From: Phycisphaeraceae bacterium
Lineage (GTDB): Bacteria; Planctomycetota; Phycisphaerae; Phycisphaerales; UBA1924
NCBI GenBank assembly: GCA_021299385.1
Contig: JAJTGZ010000015.1
Location: forward strand, 1-44,160
Reading direction: 5' to 3'
Length of the DNA stretch: 44,160 nt
Shown here: positions 8,192-17,330 of the stretch, piece after piece
How positions within the stretch are numbered: the first letter of the stretch is position 1
How the letters are laid out: each line of letters starts with the position of its first letter
Program-made: the position numbers and the translations under genes
Notes under the pieces: generated by a model
What the model was told of the DNA's origin: nothing
Database searches by the model: none
What the model saw: only the letters and a program-made list of their open reading frames with translations

Positions 8192-8488
8192 TTAGACGTT
8201 CTCGCCACGCCCGACCGTCTGCCGGCTCTCGGGTGTTACAGGGGGGAGGGTCTCGCTCCGGTTCAGTTGCTGCCGGGGCTGGGAGGTCGATTGCACGTCC
8301 ACCTCATCCTCCACGCCCTTAAGCCCCTTCTTGAACTCGACAATCCCGCGCCCCAGCGACTTGCCAACCTCCGGCAGCCGGCTGCCGAAAAGCAGCAGCA
8401 TGACCGCCCCGATCAGGATCATCTCGGGCAACCCGAAGTTCTGGAAAAAGCCTAGGCTCAAACTTGGCACCAACGCAACAGCGTTCAT
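8192..8488 (-). CDS. tatA: Twin-arginine translocase subunit TatA/TatE family
   Basis: TatA oligomers form the protein-conducting part of the twin-arginine translocase, which exports folded proteins across the inner membrane. The 98-residue product has a short N-terminus, a membrane helix (GLPEMILIGAVMLLLFGSRLPE, with the family's PE near the helix start and FG hinge) and an amphipathic helix (VGKSLGRGIVEFKKGLKG). A charged, disordered C-terminal tail follows. The ATG at 8488 is preceded by GGTGGAG; an upstream in-frame start at 8572 would add 28 residues that do not fit the family. TatB and TatC are not in the window. Confidence 0.92.
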   Translation of the reverse strand: MNAVALVPSLSLGFFQNFGLPEMILIGAVMLLLFGSRLPEVGKSLGRGIVEFKKGLKGVEDEVDVQSTSQPRQQLNRSETLPPVTPESRQTVGRGENV

Positions 8489-8691
8489 AATCTCCACCTT
8501 GCCGGCACCGCAGACACCACACCCATTCCCTGCCCGCCGCCCAGTCGCCGGAACCTCGGCAGCCGATACCAAACACCACTCACCACAAGCCTAACGAAGT
8601 CTATACCACTCCCATTGCCCACGTTCACAACCAGCGCCGATTTTCGACAAACCCCACCCATCCCCGTTAAAAACACCTACCAAACTCCTGC

Positions 8692-9597
8692 CTATTCCTC
8701 CCCCGCGATCCCCACCGCACGCTCAGCCGACCGCACCACGTTCAGCAGCAGCATCGTTACCGTCATCGGCCCCACCCCCCCGGGCACCGGGCTGATCCAA
8801 CCCCCAGGCCCCAACTTCTCCCGCACCTCCGCAAACGCCACATCCCCGACCGTCTTGCTCTTGCCCATCTCCCCGGCCACGCGATTGACACCCACGTCTA
8901 CCACGATCACCCCAGGCCGGACCATCTCCGCCGTAACCAACCCCGGCACACCCGCCGCCGAGACGATCACGTCCGCCTCCCGCGCCAGCCCCGCCACCGT
9001 CTCTGCCCCGGTGAACTTGTTGCAACTGATCACCGTCGCCTCCGTCCGCATCAGCAGCACGGCGATTGGCTTGCCCACAACATCACTCGCCCCGATCACC
9101 AGGCACCTCTTGCCGCGGAGTTGCACGCCCGTGCTCTCGAGCATTTTGACGACCGCCAGTGCCGTGCATGGGGCCAGGCTGCTGCGCCCATAGACGACGT
9201 TGCCGATGTTCGCCGGGTTGACACCCTCGACGTCCTTCTCCGGCGCGATCAGCCGCTGCACCGAGTACGGGTCGATCCCCTCTGGCAACGGCATGTGCAG
9301 CATCACCGCGTGTACGTGCTCTTGCGTGTTCAGCAGCAGCACGCGCCCGGCGATGTCGTCGTACGTCGCATCCTCCGCCTCTGTCCCCAGCTCGTGCAGT
9401 TTGTACCCGATCCCCACCGCGTTGCAAGTTTTGCCCTGGTTCTCGGCATAGACGCGCGCGCCGTTGTCCGCCGTGCCCACAAGCACGGCGTCCAAACGCA
9501 CCTGCCCCCCCCGCGCCTGCACCCCCTTGACGCGCTGCGCAAGCACCACCCTGTACTGTTCGGCCAAGGCCTTGCCATCAATGATGCGTGCGGGCAT
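8692..9597 (-). CDS. folD: FolD-like methylenetetrahydrofolate dehydrogenase, altered active site
   Basis: Homologue of the cytosolic enzyme that interconverts 5,10-methylene-, 5,10-methenyl- and 10-formyl-tetrahydrofolate. The 301-residue product starts MPARIIDGKALA, like typical FolD. It keeps the dinucleotide-binding motif VIGASDVVGKP and the C-terminal signature PVPGGVGPMT. Three residues that support catalysis in the bifunctional enzyme are changed: the cyclohydrolase Lys (E. coli K54) is Gln54 in YAENQGKTC, the Gln of VQLPLP is His101 in LHMPLP, and the second Asp of KDVDG is Glu124. PCTPxG is also PCTALA. The Lys is known to be needed for cyclohydrolase activity, and monofunctional dehydrogenases lack it. 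I therefore infer a dehydrogenase-only enzyme or a changed substrate. It stands alone; ATG at 9597 chosen by family N-terminus. Confidence 0.85.
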   Translation of the reverse strand: MPARIIDGKALAEQYRVVLAQRVKGVQARGGQVRLDAVLVGTADNGARVYAENQGKTCNAVGIGYKLHELGTEAEDATYDDIAGRVLLLNTQEHVHAVMLHMPLPEGIDPYSVQRLIAPEKDVEGVNPANIGNVVYGRSSLAPCTALAVVKMLESTGVQLRGKRCLVIGASDVVGKPIAVLLMRTEATVISCNKFTGAETVAGLAREADVIVSAAGVPGLVTAEMVRPGVIVVDVGVNRVAGEMGKSKTVGDVAFAEVREKLGPGGWISPVPGGVGPMTVTMLLLNVVRSAERAVGIAGEE

Positions 9598-9913
9598 GCC
9601 CCACACTATACCTCCCACATCACGCAAACCCTTCCCCTCGAACGACCTGGCGGGGAGGAGCAGGGGTGGGGTCGGCTCACACGAACGCCTGAAAAAAGAG
9701 GTTCGCCGAGGGGGTGGAGCTGAGCGGAGGAACGCCAAGAACGTGCAAGTTGTGGCTGACAACCCCCTCAACCCCGCACTTCAACCCCGTGGCCCCGCTG
9801 GGGCCGAAGGCATCGTCGAATCCAACCCGGATGTACAACCCTGAAAACCTCCGCACCTGCGTCCTCTGAGTGATTCCGCCTGTGGGCCCACAGGGCCTCG
9901 GGAGTAAAAACGA
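9598..9913. repeat. Intergenic space filled by an inverted copy of a dispersed repeat
   Basis: No gene is seen. Bases about 9636-9850 resemble, in reverse orientation, the dispersed repeat found at 18973, 24600 and 41362. They include the GGCCCCGCTGGGGCCGAAGGC palindrome-like module (about 9790-9810), the GAGGTTCGCCGAG module (about 9699-9711) and a G-rich stretch GGGGAGGAGCAGGGGTGGGG (9652-9671). Confidence 0.65.
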
Positions 9914-11548
9914 CTACAGCAGCGTCGCCGCGAGGCTTGCCAGTTCGCTGCGTTCGCTCTTGCTCAGCGAGACGTGCCCGACGATGCCGAGGCCTTTCAT
10001 GCGGTCGATGGCGTAGGCGAGGCCGTTGCTGGCGGCGTCGAGGTAGGGGTTGTCGATCTGCTGCACGTCGCCGGTGAGGACGACCTTGGTCCCCTCGCCG
10101 ATGCGTGAGATGATGGTTTTGATCTCGTGCGGCGTGAGGTTCTGGGCCTCATCGACGATCATGAACTGGTGGGGGATGCTGCGGCCACGGATATAGGTCA
10201 GCGGTTCCAGGACGAGCTTGCCGGTGTCGATGAGGCTGGTGATGCGCTGCTCGGTGCTCTTGCTCTCGGCGTGCTGCATGGGCGCGCTGCGTGTGCTGAG
10301 CAGGTAGCCGACGTTGTCGAAGATCGGCTGCATCCAGGCGGAGAGTTTGTCGTCCTTGCTGCCAGGCAGGTAGCCGATGTCTCGGCCCATGGGCATGATC
10401 GGGCGTGCCACGAGGAGCTTGTCGTAGCGTTCCTCGTTGAAGACCTTGGCCATGCCGGCGGCCACGGCCAGGAGGGTTTTGCCGGTGCCCGCGCCGCCCA
10501 TGAGCGTGACCATGCGGACCTCATCGTCCAGCAGCAGGTCCATGGCCATGGTCTGCTGGAGGTTGCGCGGCAGGATGCCGAAGGTGGGCTTGCGGGGGGC
10601 CGTTACGGGGATGAGGTGGTCGGTCTCGCCCAGCCTGCGGGCAAGGCCTGTGTGGTTCTCGTCGTCGGCGTCCTTGAGGATGACAAACTGGTTGGCGTAG
10701 AGGTTTTTGCCGTTGCGTCCCTCGGCCTGTGAGCGGGCGTCGAGCGTGGGCTGGATGCGCGGGATGGGCAGCATCCGGTCTTTGTAGAGTTCGTCGATCA
10801 GGTCGCTCTCGGCGTCCAGGGTCGTGTAGCCTGAGTAGAGGGCGTCGGCATCGACCTTGGCGTTCTCGAAGTCTTCGCTGGTCAGGCCCAGCACGTCGGC
10901 CTTGATGCGTGCGTTGAGGTCCTTGGAGACAAAGACGACCTGCTCGCCGGAGTTGGGGTGCCCTTCGGGGGCGTAGCGTTGGGCCAGGCCGTAGGCGACG
11001 GCGATGATGCGGTTGTCGGGCTTGTCCTCGCGGATGGAGTGCGGGCGTGGGAACTCGCCGATCTCGATGCGGACGATGCCGGTTTTGCTCGGGTCGTCGA
11101 GGCGCGCCTTGGGGATCAGCCCGTCGATATCGCAGGCCGAGCCCCAGGGGACGCCCTGGACGAGTTTGCCCATCTGACGGAGCCGGTCGAGGTGGCGGAT
11201 GACCTCGCGTGCGTTGCGGCCACGGTCGCCGGCGTCGCGCTTGAACGTGTCGATCTCCTCAATGACCGTTACGGGGATCACGACCTCGTGCTCCTGAAAC
11301 ACAAACAGCGCGGCAGGGTCGTGCAGCAGGACGTTGGTGTCCAGCACAAAGTGCTTGGTTTTGCCCGTGCGATGGATGGGGCCTTCGACGCGGGCCTGGG
11401 GTGTGCCGCTGGCCTTACGCGTGCGCTGGCCGCTGCCGGGCTTGTGCGCGGGTTGCGCGTGGGCGTTTTTGTCTTTGCTGGCCGGGCGGGTGAGAGGTGC
11501 CTGAGGGGGCTGTCCGCGCGCGGAGGCATCGGCGTGGGTGCTGAGCAT
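9914..11548 (-). CDS. PIN domain-PhoH fusion ATPase (PhoH2 type)
   Basis: Cytosolic protein joining an N-terminal PIN ribonuclease domain to a PhoH-type ATPase/helicase domain. In studied PhoH2 proteins this pair unwinds and cuts RNA. From the ATG at 11548 the product has 544 residues. A basic, disordered N-terminus (about 1-60) precedes the PIN domain, which opens with KHFVLDTNVLLHDP and shows further acidic positions at TVIEEID and DNRIIAVA. The PhoH domain follows, with Walker A GGAGTGKT (Lys about 357), VARPIMPMGRDIGYLPG and Walker B FMIVDEAQN. GAGAGGACAAG before the ATG at 11548 favours this start; an ATG at 11575 would add nine residues and has no ribosome site. It is not paired with a small antitoxin-like gene, so a toxin role is not supported here. 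Confidence 0.9.
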   Translation of the reverse strand: MLSTHADASARGQPPQAPLTRPASKDKNAHAQPAHKPGSGQRTRKASGTPQARVEGPIHRTGKTKHFVLDTNVLLHDPAALFVFQEHEVVIPVTVIEEIDTFKRDAGDRGRNAREVIRHLDRLRQMGKLVQGVPWGSACDIDGLIPKARLDDPSKTGIVRIEIGEFPRPHSIREDKPDNRIIAVAYGLAQRYAPEGHPNSGEQVVFVSKDLNARIKADVLGLTSEDFENAKVDADALYSGYTTLDAESDLIDELYKDRMLPIPRIQPTLDARSQAEGRNGKNLYANQFVILKDADDENHTGLARRLGETDHLIPVTAPRKPTFGILPRNLQQTMAMDLLLDDEVRMVTLMGGAGTGKTLLAVAAGMAKVFNEERYDKLLVARPIMPMGRDIGYLPGSKDDKLSAWMQPIFDNVGYLLSTRSAPMQHAESKSTEQRITSLIDTGKLVLEPLTYIRGRSIPHQFMIVDEAQNLTPHEIKTIISRIGEGTKVVLTGDVQQIDNPYLDAASNGLAYAIDRMKGLGIVGHVSLSKSERSELASLAATLL

Positions 11549-11665
11549 CTTGTCCTCTCGTGGTGCTTTGGCCATCCGTGGTTCAGCGTTCGCGTGGGGT
11601 GCGTAGGGCGGGTAGAACGTTCGAGCTACCGCGAATATCGGGGGTTTTGCCGGTGCGCATGCAGA

Positions 11666-12430
11666 TTACTTTGCGACGGCGGCAAAGACGACGGTGGCCT
11701 CCGCCGTGGTCTCGAGCGTGCCCGACTCGATTGGAGTAGGCGTGGACCTAAAGGCTGAGGCGTCGGTCATCATCGCGCGGCCGAAGTTGGGGGTCGGCCA
11801 GGGACGCTGCACTGCACCCGTGCTCGCCTCGATGACGCGGGTGATCCGCAGGCCCAAGGCGGCGGCGATCGCGTCGGCCTTGGTCCGCGCGTCCAGGGTC
11901 GCCTGCGTGAGGGCCTGCCCCTTGGCGGCAGCGTCGTTGATGAGCTGGAAGGTAACGCCCTGCAGTTGGTTTCCCCCCGCGGCGATCGCGGCGTCGATCA
12001 CCCTGCCGGTCTGCTTCGGGTCGCTCAGCGTGATGCTGATGGTGTTGCTGGCAATGTACCCAATGATGCTGGGCTGCCCGGTGCTCGTGGGCCGGTTGAA
12101 GTCAAACTGCGGCTGGACGCTCACCCACTGCGTCTGCACCGTCAGGCCAGGAATGTTGGTCGCCCGCACCGCCTTGATCGTCGCGTCGATGATGATGTTG
12201 AGGTTGTCCTGAGCTTTGGCAGAGTTGGCGTCTGTTACCGTTGCGCCAAGATTGATCACGGCGGTGTCGGGCGGGGATGAAACGCTCCCGGTGCCCGTCG
12301 CGGTGATCGGGACGATGCTCGGGTCCGGAGCCGCAGTGGTGGCCGCGGGCGTGGTCCCGGCTAGCAGCAATAGGCCGAGCAGCGAGGTGGTGATGGCCAG
12401 CGTGGTGAACAGGCGTGTGGGCGTGGGCAT
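11666..12430 (-). CDS. SIMPL (DUF541) domain exported protein
   Basis: 254-residue protein with a signal peptide (residues 1-30, LFTTLAITTSLLGLLLLAGTTPAATTAA) and a SIMPL/DUF541 domain over nearly all the rest. The domain is recognised from the start pattern ITATGTGSVSSPPDTAVINLGA, the central TVQTQWVSVQPQF segment and the C-terminal region ALTQATLDARTKADAIAAALGLRI. Such proteins sit in the periplasm or outer envelope; their function is poorly known and some are oxidative-stress related. AAGGATCACCC precedes the ATG at 12430. It lies between PhoH and the secretion ATPase on the same strand, with gaps of about 60-120 bp; no functional link is evident. Confidence 0.87.
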   Translation of the reverse strand: MPTPTRLFTTLAITTSLLGLLLLAGTTPAATTAAPDPSIVPITATGTGSVSSPPDTAVINLGATVTDANSAKAQDNLNIIIDATIKAVRATNIPGLTVQTQWVSVQPQFDFNRPTSTGQPSIIGYIASNTISITLSDPKQTGRVIDAAIAAGGNQLQGVTFQLINDAAAKGQALTQATLDARTKADAIAAALGLRITRVIEASTGAVQRPWPTPNFGRAMMTDASAFRSTPTPIESGTLETTAEATVVFAAVAK

Positions 12431-12490
12431 GGGTGATCCTTGGCAGGGTGCGGGAGCTACGTTGGGTACCCGGGTCTGGGTACCTATTGG

Positions 12491-14194
12491 TTAGCCCAAA
12501 ACGCGGTCAAGCTCGGCGGCGGTGGTCAGGCCCTTGGCGACTTTTTCCATCCCGTCGTCCATCATGGTGCGGAACCCCTCGGCTCGTGCGGCGTGCATGA
12601 GTTTCATGGCGTCGGCGTTGGACGCCGTGAGTTGGCGGAGGTGGTCGGTCATCTTCATCACCTCGAAAACCCCGACGCGCCCGTAGAAGCCTGTGCCCAG
12701 GCAGCGGTCGCAGCGGCCCGCGGCGAGATTGCCGGTGCCCTGGCACTCCGGGCAGGTTCGGCGGACAAGACGCTGGGCGATGACGGCCAACAGTGTGCTG
12801 GTTACCAAATAAGGCTCGATGCCGATGTCCGACAGCCGCGTGATCGCGCTCGGCGCGTCGTTGGTGTGCAGCGTCGCAAGCACCAAGTGCCCCGTGAGGC
12901 TGGCCTGCACGGCCAGCTGGGCGGTTTCCTCATCGCGGATCTCGCCGACGAGGATCACATCGGGGTCCTGACGCAGGAGGCTGCGCAGGCCGGCGGCAAA
13001 GGTAACACCCCGCTTGATGTTGACCTGGGTCTGGCTGATCCCCTCGAGGTGATACTCGACGGGGTCTTCGATGGTCATGACATTGCGGCTGTTGCGGTCG
13101 ATCTTGCCCAGTGCGCCGTAGAGCGTGGTGGTCTTACCCGAGCCGGTCGGGCCTGTAACAAGGATGATGCCTGTGGGCCGGCTGATGAGGCCGAAGAGCA
13201 CGTGCTGCATGTCGGCGGTCATGCCAACCTGATCCAGGGAGAGTTTCGTCTGGCTCTGGTCCAGGAGGCGCAGGACAAGCCGCTCGCCGTAGACGGTGGG
13301 CACGCATGAGAAACGGATGTCGATCTTGCGTGCGCCGATGCGCACGGAGGTGTGCCCGTCCTGGGGTGAGTGGCGGTTGGCGATGTCCAGTTCGGTCATG
13401 ACCTTCAGGCGTGAGGAGATAGCGGGGGCCAGGGCCAGCGGTGGTGTGAAGGCGTCGATGAGCATGCCGTCGATGCGGAAGCGGATGACCAGCTTGCTCT
13501 CCATCGGGTGGACGTGCACGTCGCTGGCGCGCCGGCGGAGGGCCTCAAAGAGGATCATGTTGACCAGGCGGATGACCGGCGTCTGCCGGGCCAGCTGGAG
13601 CAGGTCGTTGGAATCTTTGATGCTCCCGGCGGCAAGCTCGACGGCGCGCTGGTCCAGCGGGAGCTCTTCGACGATCTCGGTAACAAGGTCTTGGCGCTGC
13701 TCGAAGCCGCGGTTGATGAGGTTGGTTACTGCCGCCCGCGGCGAGAGGATCACGCGGACAGGCATGGCGAGGGTCTGCTCGATCATGCTGAAAATCGCCG
13801 GCTGCATCGGCTGGCTGGTGGCGATGTGCATCACCTGCCCATCGCTAAAGACGCCGGCGATCTGGTGCCGGCGTGCGATGGCCGGGGGGAGCAGTTCGTA
13901 AAAGCGTGCGGCACTCTCGCTCATGCGCGGCTCAGGCTCGAACTTCAGGCCCGTGCGGGCAGCCAGACGCGAGAGGCCCTGGTGCTCGTCGATAGCCAGG
14001 ATCGACAGGAGCGTGTCCCACGGCTCGGCGTCGCTGCCGGGCAGGTCGGGGAAGGCACGCAACTGCTCAGCCGAAGGGGCCAGGTCCCCCAAGAGCTGGG
14101 CGATGCGCGGCCAGTGGCGCGGCGCGGGCTGCGGCGCGGCAGGGGCAAGCCCGTTGGGCTTGGTCGAGGAAAATGTGAGCGGGCCTTTGGCCAT
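12491..14194 (-). CDS. GspE/PilB-family secretion or pilus assembly ATPase
   Basis: Hexameric cytosolic ATPase that drives pseudopilus or type IV pilus extension. The 567-residue product has an N1-type domain (about 60-150), then the linker domain RASDVHVHPMESKLVIRFRIDG. The core follows: Walker A GPTGSGKTT (Lys 354), Asp box TIEDPVEY, Walker B LLRQDPDVILVGEIRDEETAQ, and His box GHLVLATLHTNDA. A C-terminal tetracysteine zinc site (CPEC ... CDRC) is typical of GspE and PilB. The gene starts 19 bp after the secretin stop, so the two form an operon. The other Gsp/Pil components, including the inner-membrane platform, are absent from the window, so T2SS and type IV pilus cannot be separated. Confidence 0.93.
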   Translation of the reverse strand: MAKGPLTFSSTKPNGLAPAAPQPAPRHWPRIAQLLGDLAPSAEQLRAFPDLPGSDAEPWDTLLSILAIDEHQGLSRLAARTGLKFEPEPRMSESAARFYELLPPAIARRHQIAGVFSDGQVMHIATSQPMQPAIFSMIEQTLAMPVRVILSPRAAVTNLINRGFEQRQDLVTEIVEELPLDQRAVELAAGSIKDSNDLLQLARQTPVIRLVNMILFEALRRRASDVHVHPMESKLVIRFRIDGMLIDAFTPPLALAPAISSRLKVMTELDIANRHSPQDGHTSVRIGARKIDIRFSCVPTVYGERLVLRLLDQSQTKLSLDQVGMTADMQHVLFGLISRPTGIILVTGPTGSGKTTTLYGALGKIDRNSRNVMTIEDPVEYHLEGISQTQVNIKRGVTFAAGLRSLLRQDPDVILVGEIRDEETAQLAVQASLTGHLVLATLHTNDAPSAITRLSDIGIEPYLVTSTLLAVIAQRLVRRTCPECQGTGNLAAGRCDRCLGTGFYGRVGVFEVMKMTDHLRQLTASNADAMKLMHAARAEGFRTMMDDGMEKVAKGLTTAAELDRVLG

Positions 14195-14213
14195 AGATGA
14201 GGCTAGCGGGTTG

Positions 14214-16955
14214 TCAGGGGTTGGTGGGTGCCGGTTCCATTGGCGCAGGCTCGGCGGGTGCTGGTTCGGGCAGTGCTGGGGCGGGTGCTTCTGATGCAGG
14301 CGCTGGTGCCGATGCGGGCGCAGCCGGGACGGGTGGGAAGCTCGAGCGGATTTGCGGCGGTTCGATGAGTATCTCCATCTGCTCGGGCTTCATCTCGGGC
14401 AGTTCGGTGTTGATATTGACGGCCGAGGCAGGGCCTTTGGTGAAGAGGCGGAGGTCGCTGCCCGTGGGGTCGCGCAGGATGCGTGGTGTGAGGAAGACGA
14501 AGATGATGCGCTTGCGTTTGATTTTGTTGGTGCTCTTGAAGAGCTCGCCGACGAGAGGGATGTCGCCGATGAAGGGGACCTTGATAACGGTGTTGGCATC
14601 TTCTTCGAATGTGAGGCCGCCGACGACGATGGTGCTGTCGCCCGGGATCGTCGCGCTGTCGGAGCGGACCTTGTTTTCTTGGCGGTCGGGGGGGATGCCC
14701 AGGTTGGAGTCTCCGGTGCCGGCGAGGAAACTGGAGAGCTCGACCTCGTACTTGAGGCTGAGGATGTCGCTGGTGCTGATGCGCGGCTTGACCTTCAGGC
14801 GCGGGCCTGCGGACTCGTAGTCATCAAAGCTGGTTGTCGGTCCACCCGTGGGGTTCTGCGTGGTTTTGGATTTGGCTCGCTGCTCGATGCTGCTGATCTC
14901 CGCCTCTTCGTTGTCGTCAACGAGAATCTGCGGGCTGGCGACGATGCGCGAGTCTGTTTGGGTCTGCAGGGCGTTGATGATGATGGGGACCTGGTCGCTC
15001 TTGATGATCGCGGTGGTCAGGCCGGAGAGGGGGTTGACGATGGGTGGGGTGAGCAGGCCGTTGTTGGGGGTTCCCGGCGAGGTCAGGTCGGGCAGGAACT
15101 TGGTGCGCAGGGCACCGCCGGTGCCGTTGGCGTTGAGGAGCATGGTCTCGACGGTGAGGCGGAAGTCATCTGTGTCGGAAACTACGACGACCTTCGAATC
15201 GATATACACCTGCATCCGGCGTTGGTCCAGACGCTCGACGAGGCGCTGGAACTGCGCCTGCAGCCTTGACGGGGCCTTGACGATGACCTGGTTGTTCCCC
15301 TTGTCGGGCAGCACGAAGACCTGGTCGCTGGCGACGATCTCCCCAATGGTCCCCTCGGGGGTGTCGGGGCTCATGGCCTGGCGGCCGATGTTGTTCACGC
15401 GGCTGGTGGCGCTGCGGCTGCCTGAGTTTGAGCCTTGCCCTGGGATGAGCGGGCTTTCCCCGGCCGGGACGGTGTTGGTGATCATCCCCCGGATGATCTC
15501 AGCAGTTTTCTCGGCGTCTGCGAAGCGGAGTTTGTAGAACTCATAGATAATCCGTTCGGCCTGGATGGGTTCCCTAAACTCCTCTACGAGCTGCTGGACG
15601 CGGATGTGCTGGTCCGGCGTCCCGTAGTACATAAACCCGCGCTGCTCGGGGTCCAACACGAAGACCGGCCCGCTCTGGTCGCCGCTGCCGGCCGTCGGGC
15701 CGCGGAACTGCATTTGCTGCTCAAAGCCCTGCTGTGCAAAGGGTGAGTTCGAGTTGGTCCGCTGGCTCTGCATAACCGTCACGTCCCCAAGGCCCTGGCG
15801 CTTGGCCTGCTCGGCCAGCGGGAAGGCGGCGGGGCCGACGGGGTACCACTTCGGAACAAGGTTGTTGACAACGTCAACAACGCCCAGCAGACGCTCGATG
15901 AGCGTTACCTCTTCCGGCCGCCCGCGGAGGATCAGCGAGTTGCTGTTCCCCTCGGGCACCAGGCGGTCGGTGAGGTTGGAACTGCTGGTGCCGCCGATGT
16001 TCTGCTGCTGGGCCTGGAGAGCCTGGTTGGGGTCCCCCGGGTTGAAGTTCTGCACGACGTTGCGCATCGTCCGGCCCATGAGCTCGAGAATCCGCGCCTT
16101 GGCCGTGATCGCGCTGATGTGCCGGACCTCAAAGCGTGTGAACTGCAGTTGCAGCTGCTCGTCGGCGATCCGGTCGATGAGAGACTGCACCAGGGCAATC
16201 CGGCGTGGTGTGTCGTTGATGATTAGGATCCCCAGGTCGTCTAAGTAGGTAACACGCACCGCCCCCTGCACCTGCGGCTGGCCCGGCGCGCCACCACCCC
16301 CACCTGCGGCCAAGAGCTGGGCAATGGCGCCCGAGAGGCTCGTCGGGCGTATCCCCTTGGTGGGCAGGACCTGAGTAGTCGAGAGTTTATCGACGTTCGG
16401 CTGGCCCTGCAGGTCGGTCACCGGCTTGATGACCCAGACAAAGTCGGCCTCGCGTGTGATGTACTGCCCGTTGCGCTCCAACAGATACCCCAAAAACTCC
16501 AGAAGCCGGTCGCGGGGTACGTCGACGTGTGTGAGCAGCCAGATTTTTTTGTCCGCCAGCGCGATGTCGCTGGCAATGACCTGAATCTGGAGTTCCTGTG
16601 CGATCAAGTCGACGAGGAGCTTGACGTCGACAGGCTCGCTGTAGGGCCCGATGCGGTAGGTGCCCGGCACCGGGGGCGGCAGTTCGATGTTCTGTGCCCC
16701 GATGATCTGAGGAGCATCACCCGCAGCGGCCGGGGCGGGGGCGGCGGCTGGAGCAACGGCGGCGGGTGGTGCCCCCGCCGGGGAGAGCAAGTTGGCAGCC
16801 TTGCCCGGGGGACGCTTGGGCTCCATCCCCTTTAGTTTATCGGTCTTCTCATCGCCCTGTGCAGGGACGGGCCAGGCTGTGCCAGCCAGGAGCACGGCGG
16901 CCAAGAGCAGGCGGCCAGCGTGCGTGGTTGGACCGATTGGGCGCGGGGTGCGCAT
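14214..16955 (-). CDS. Type II secretion / pilus secretin (GspD/PulD family)
   Basis: Outer-membrane channel subunit. The 913-residue precursor begins with a signal peptide (cleaved near WPVPAQG), then an Ala/Pro-rich linker. N0- and N1-type ring domains follow (YRIGPYSEPVDVKLLVDLIAQELQIQVIA and ITREADFVWVI), then repeated N domains separated by Gly/Asn-rich linkers. The C-terminal secretin domain (about 640-830) contains the family motif region SSIEQRAKS ... RLKVKPRIS and TIVVGGL ... VPFIGDIPLVGELF. The C-terminus is a low-complexity Pro/Ala/Glu tail ending PAPMEPAPTNP. GGAG lies eight bases before the ATG at 16955. Co-transcribed with the downstream ATPase. Confidence 0.93.
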   Translation of the reverse strand: MRTPRPIGPTTHAGRLLLAAVLLAGTAWPVPAQGDEKTDKLKGMEPKRPPGKAANLLSPAGAPPAAVAPAAAPAPAAAGDAPQIIGAQNIELPPPVPGTYRIGPYSEPVDVKLLVDLIAQELQIQVIASDIALADKKIWLLTHVDVPRDRLLEFLGYLLERNGQYITREADFVWVIKPVTDLQGQPNVDKLSTTQVLPTKGIRPTSLSGAIAQLLAAGGGGGAPGQPQVQGAVRVTYLDDLGILIINDTPRRIALVQSLIDRIADEQLQLQFTRFEVRHISAITAKARILELMGRTMRNVVQNFNPGDPNQALQAQQQNIGGTSSSNLTDRLVPEGNSNSLILRGRPEEVTLIERLLGVVDVVNNLVPKWYPVGPAAFPLAEQAKRQGLGDVTVMQSQRTNSNSPFAQQGFEQQMQFRGPTAGSGDQSGPVFVLDPEQRGFMYYGTPDQHIRVQQLVEEFREPIQAERIIYEFYKLRFADAEKTAEIIRGMITNTVPAGESPLIPGQGSNSGSRSATSRVNNIGRQAMSPDTPEGTIGEIVASDQVFVLPDKGNNQVIVKAPSRLQAQFQRLVERLDQRRMQVYIDSKVVVVSDTDDFRLTVETMLLNANGTGGALRTKFLPDLTSPGTPNNGLLTPPIVNPLSGLTTAIIKSDQVPIIINALQTQTDSRIVASPQILVDDNEEAEISSIEQRAKSKTTQNPTGGPTTSFDDYESAGPRLKVKPRISTSDILSLKYEVELSSFLAGTGDSNLGIPPDRQENKVRSDSATIPGDSTIVVGGLTFEEDANTVIKVPFIGDIPLVGELFKSTNKIKRKRIIFVFLTPRILRDPTGSDLRLFTKGPASAVNINTELPEMKPEQMEILIEPPQIRSSFPPVPAAPASAPAPASEAPAPALPEPAPAEPAPMEPAPTNP

Positions 16956-17056
16956 GCGTATCTCCGGGGGGCTTCGTCGGCAAACTCGGGCAGAGGGTAT
17001 ACAACCCCGGCGTCAACTGGTCGCAGCCTCAGCCGGGGTATGCTCCTATCGACACC

Positions 17057-17311
17057 ATGGGCCAAACTCAACCACCAAACACCGACGGGCCAGCCGAGAC
17101 CCAACCGCTGACACCAGCGGTGCAAGAACGCCTGCAACGCCTCGAAGAAGTTGCAATGCAGACCGACAACCAGCGCGAGCACCTCCAAGAGCATGTCCTC
17201 GACCTCACGCGGGCGATCGACCAACTCGCCCGGCGTGTGCAGGCCCTGGAAGCCCGGCTGTCGCAGTTCGCCAACCGTGGGCAGCAAGACCCCGACAGCA
17301 GTGGTCAATGA
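17057..17311 (+). CDS. SlyX-like short coiled-coil protein
   Basis: 84-residue protein starting at the ATG at 17057. After an unstructured Pro/Thr-rich N-terminus, residues about 22-75 form a continuous amphipathic coiled coil (LQRLEEVAMQTDNQREHLQ, then LTRAIDQLARRVQALEARL). This agrees with the SlyX family, whose function is unknown. It is divergent from the secretin gene (about 100 bp). The family assignment rests on heptad spacing and short length, so a generic coiled-coil protein is the main alternative. Confidence 0.6.
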   Translation: MGQTQPPNTDGPAETQPLTPAVQERLQRLEEVAMQTDNQREHLQEHVLDLTRAIDQLARRVQALEARLSQFANRGQQDPDSSGQ

Positions 17312-17330
17312 TAAGCGAGAAGTGCCAAGG

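Noticed and set aside
12440-13309. Plus-strand frame (289 aa) opposite the secretion ATPase
   Set aside because: Antisense to the Walker motifs and zinc site of a clear GspE/PilB gene.
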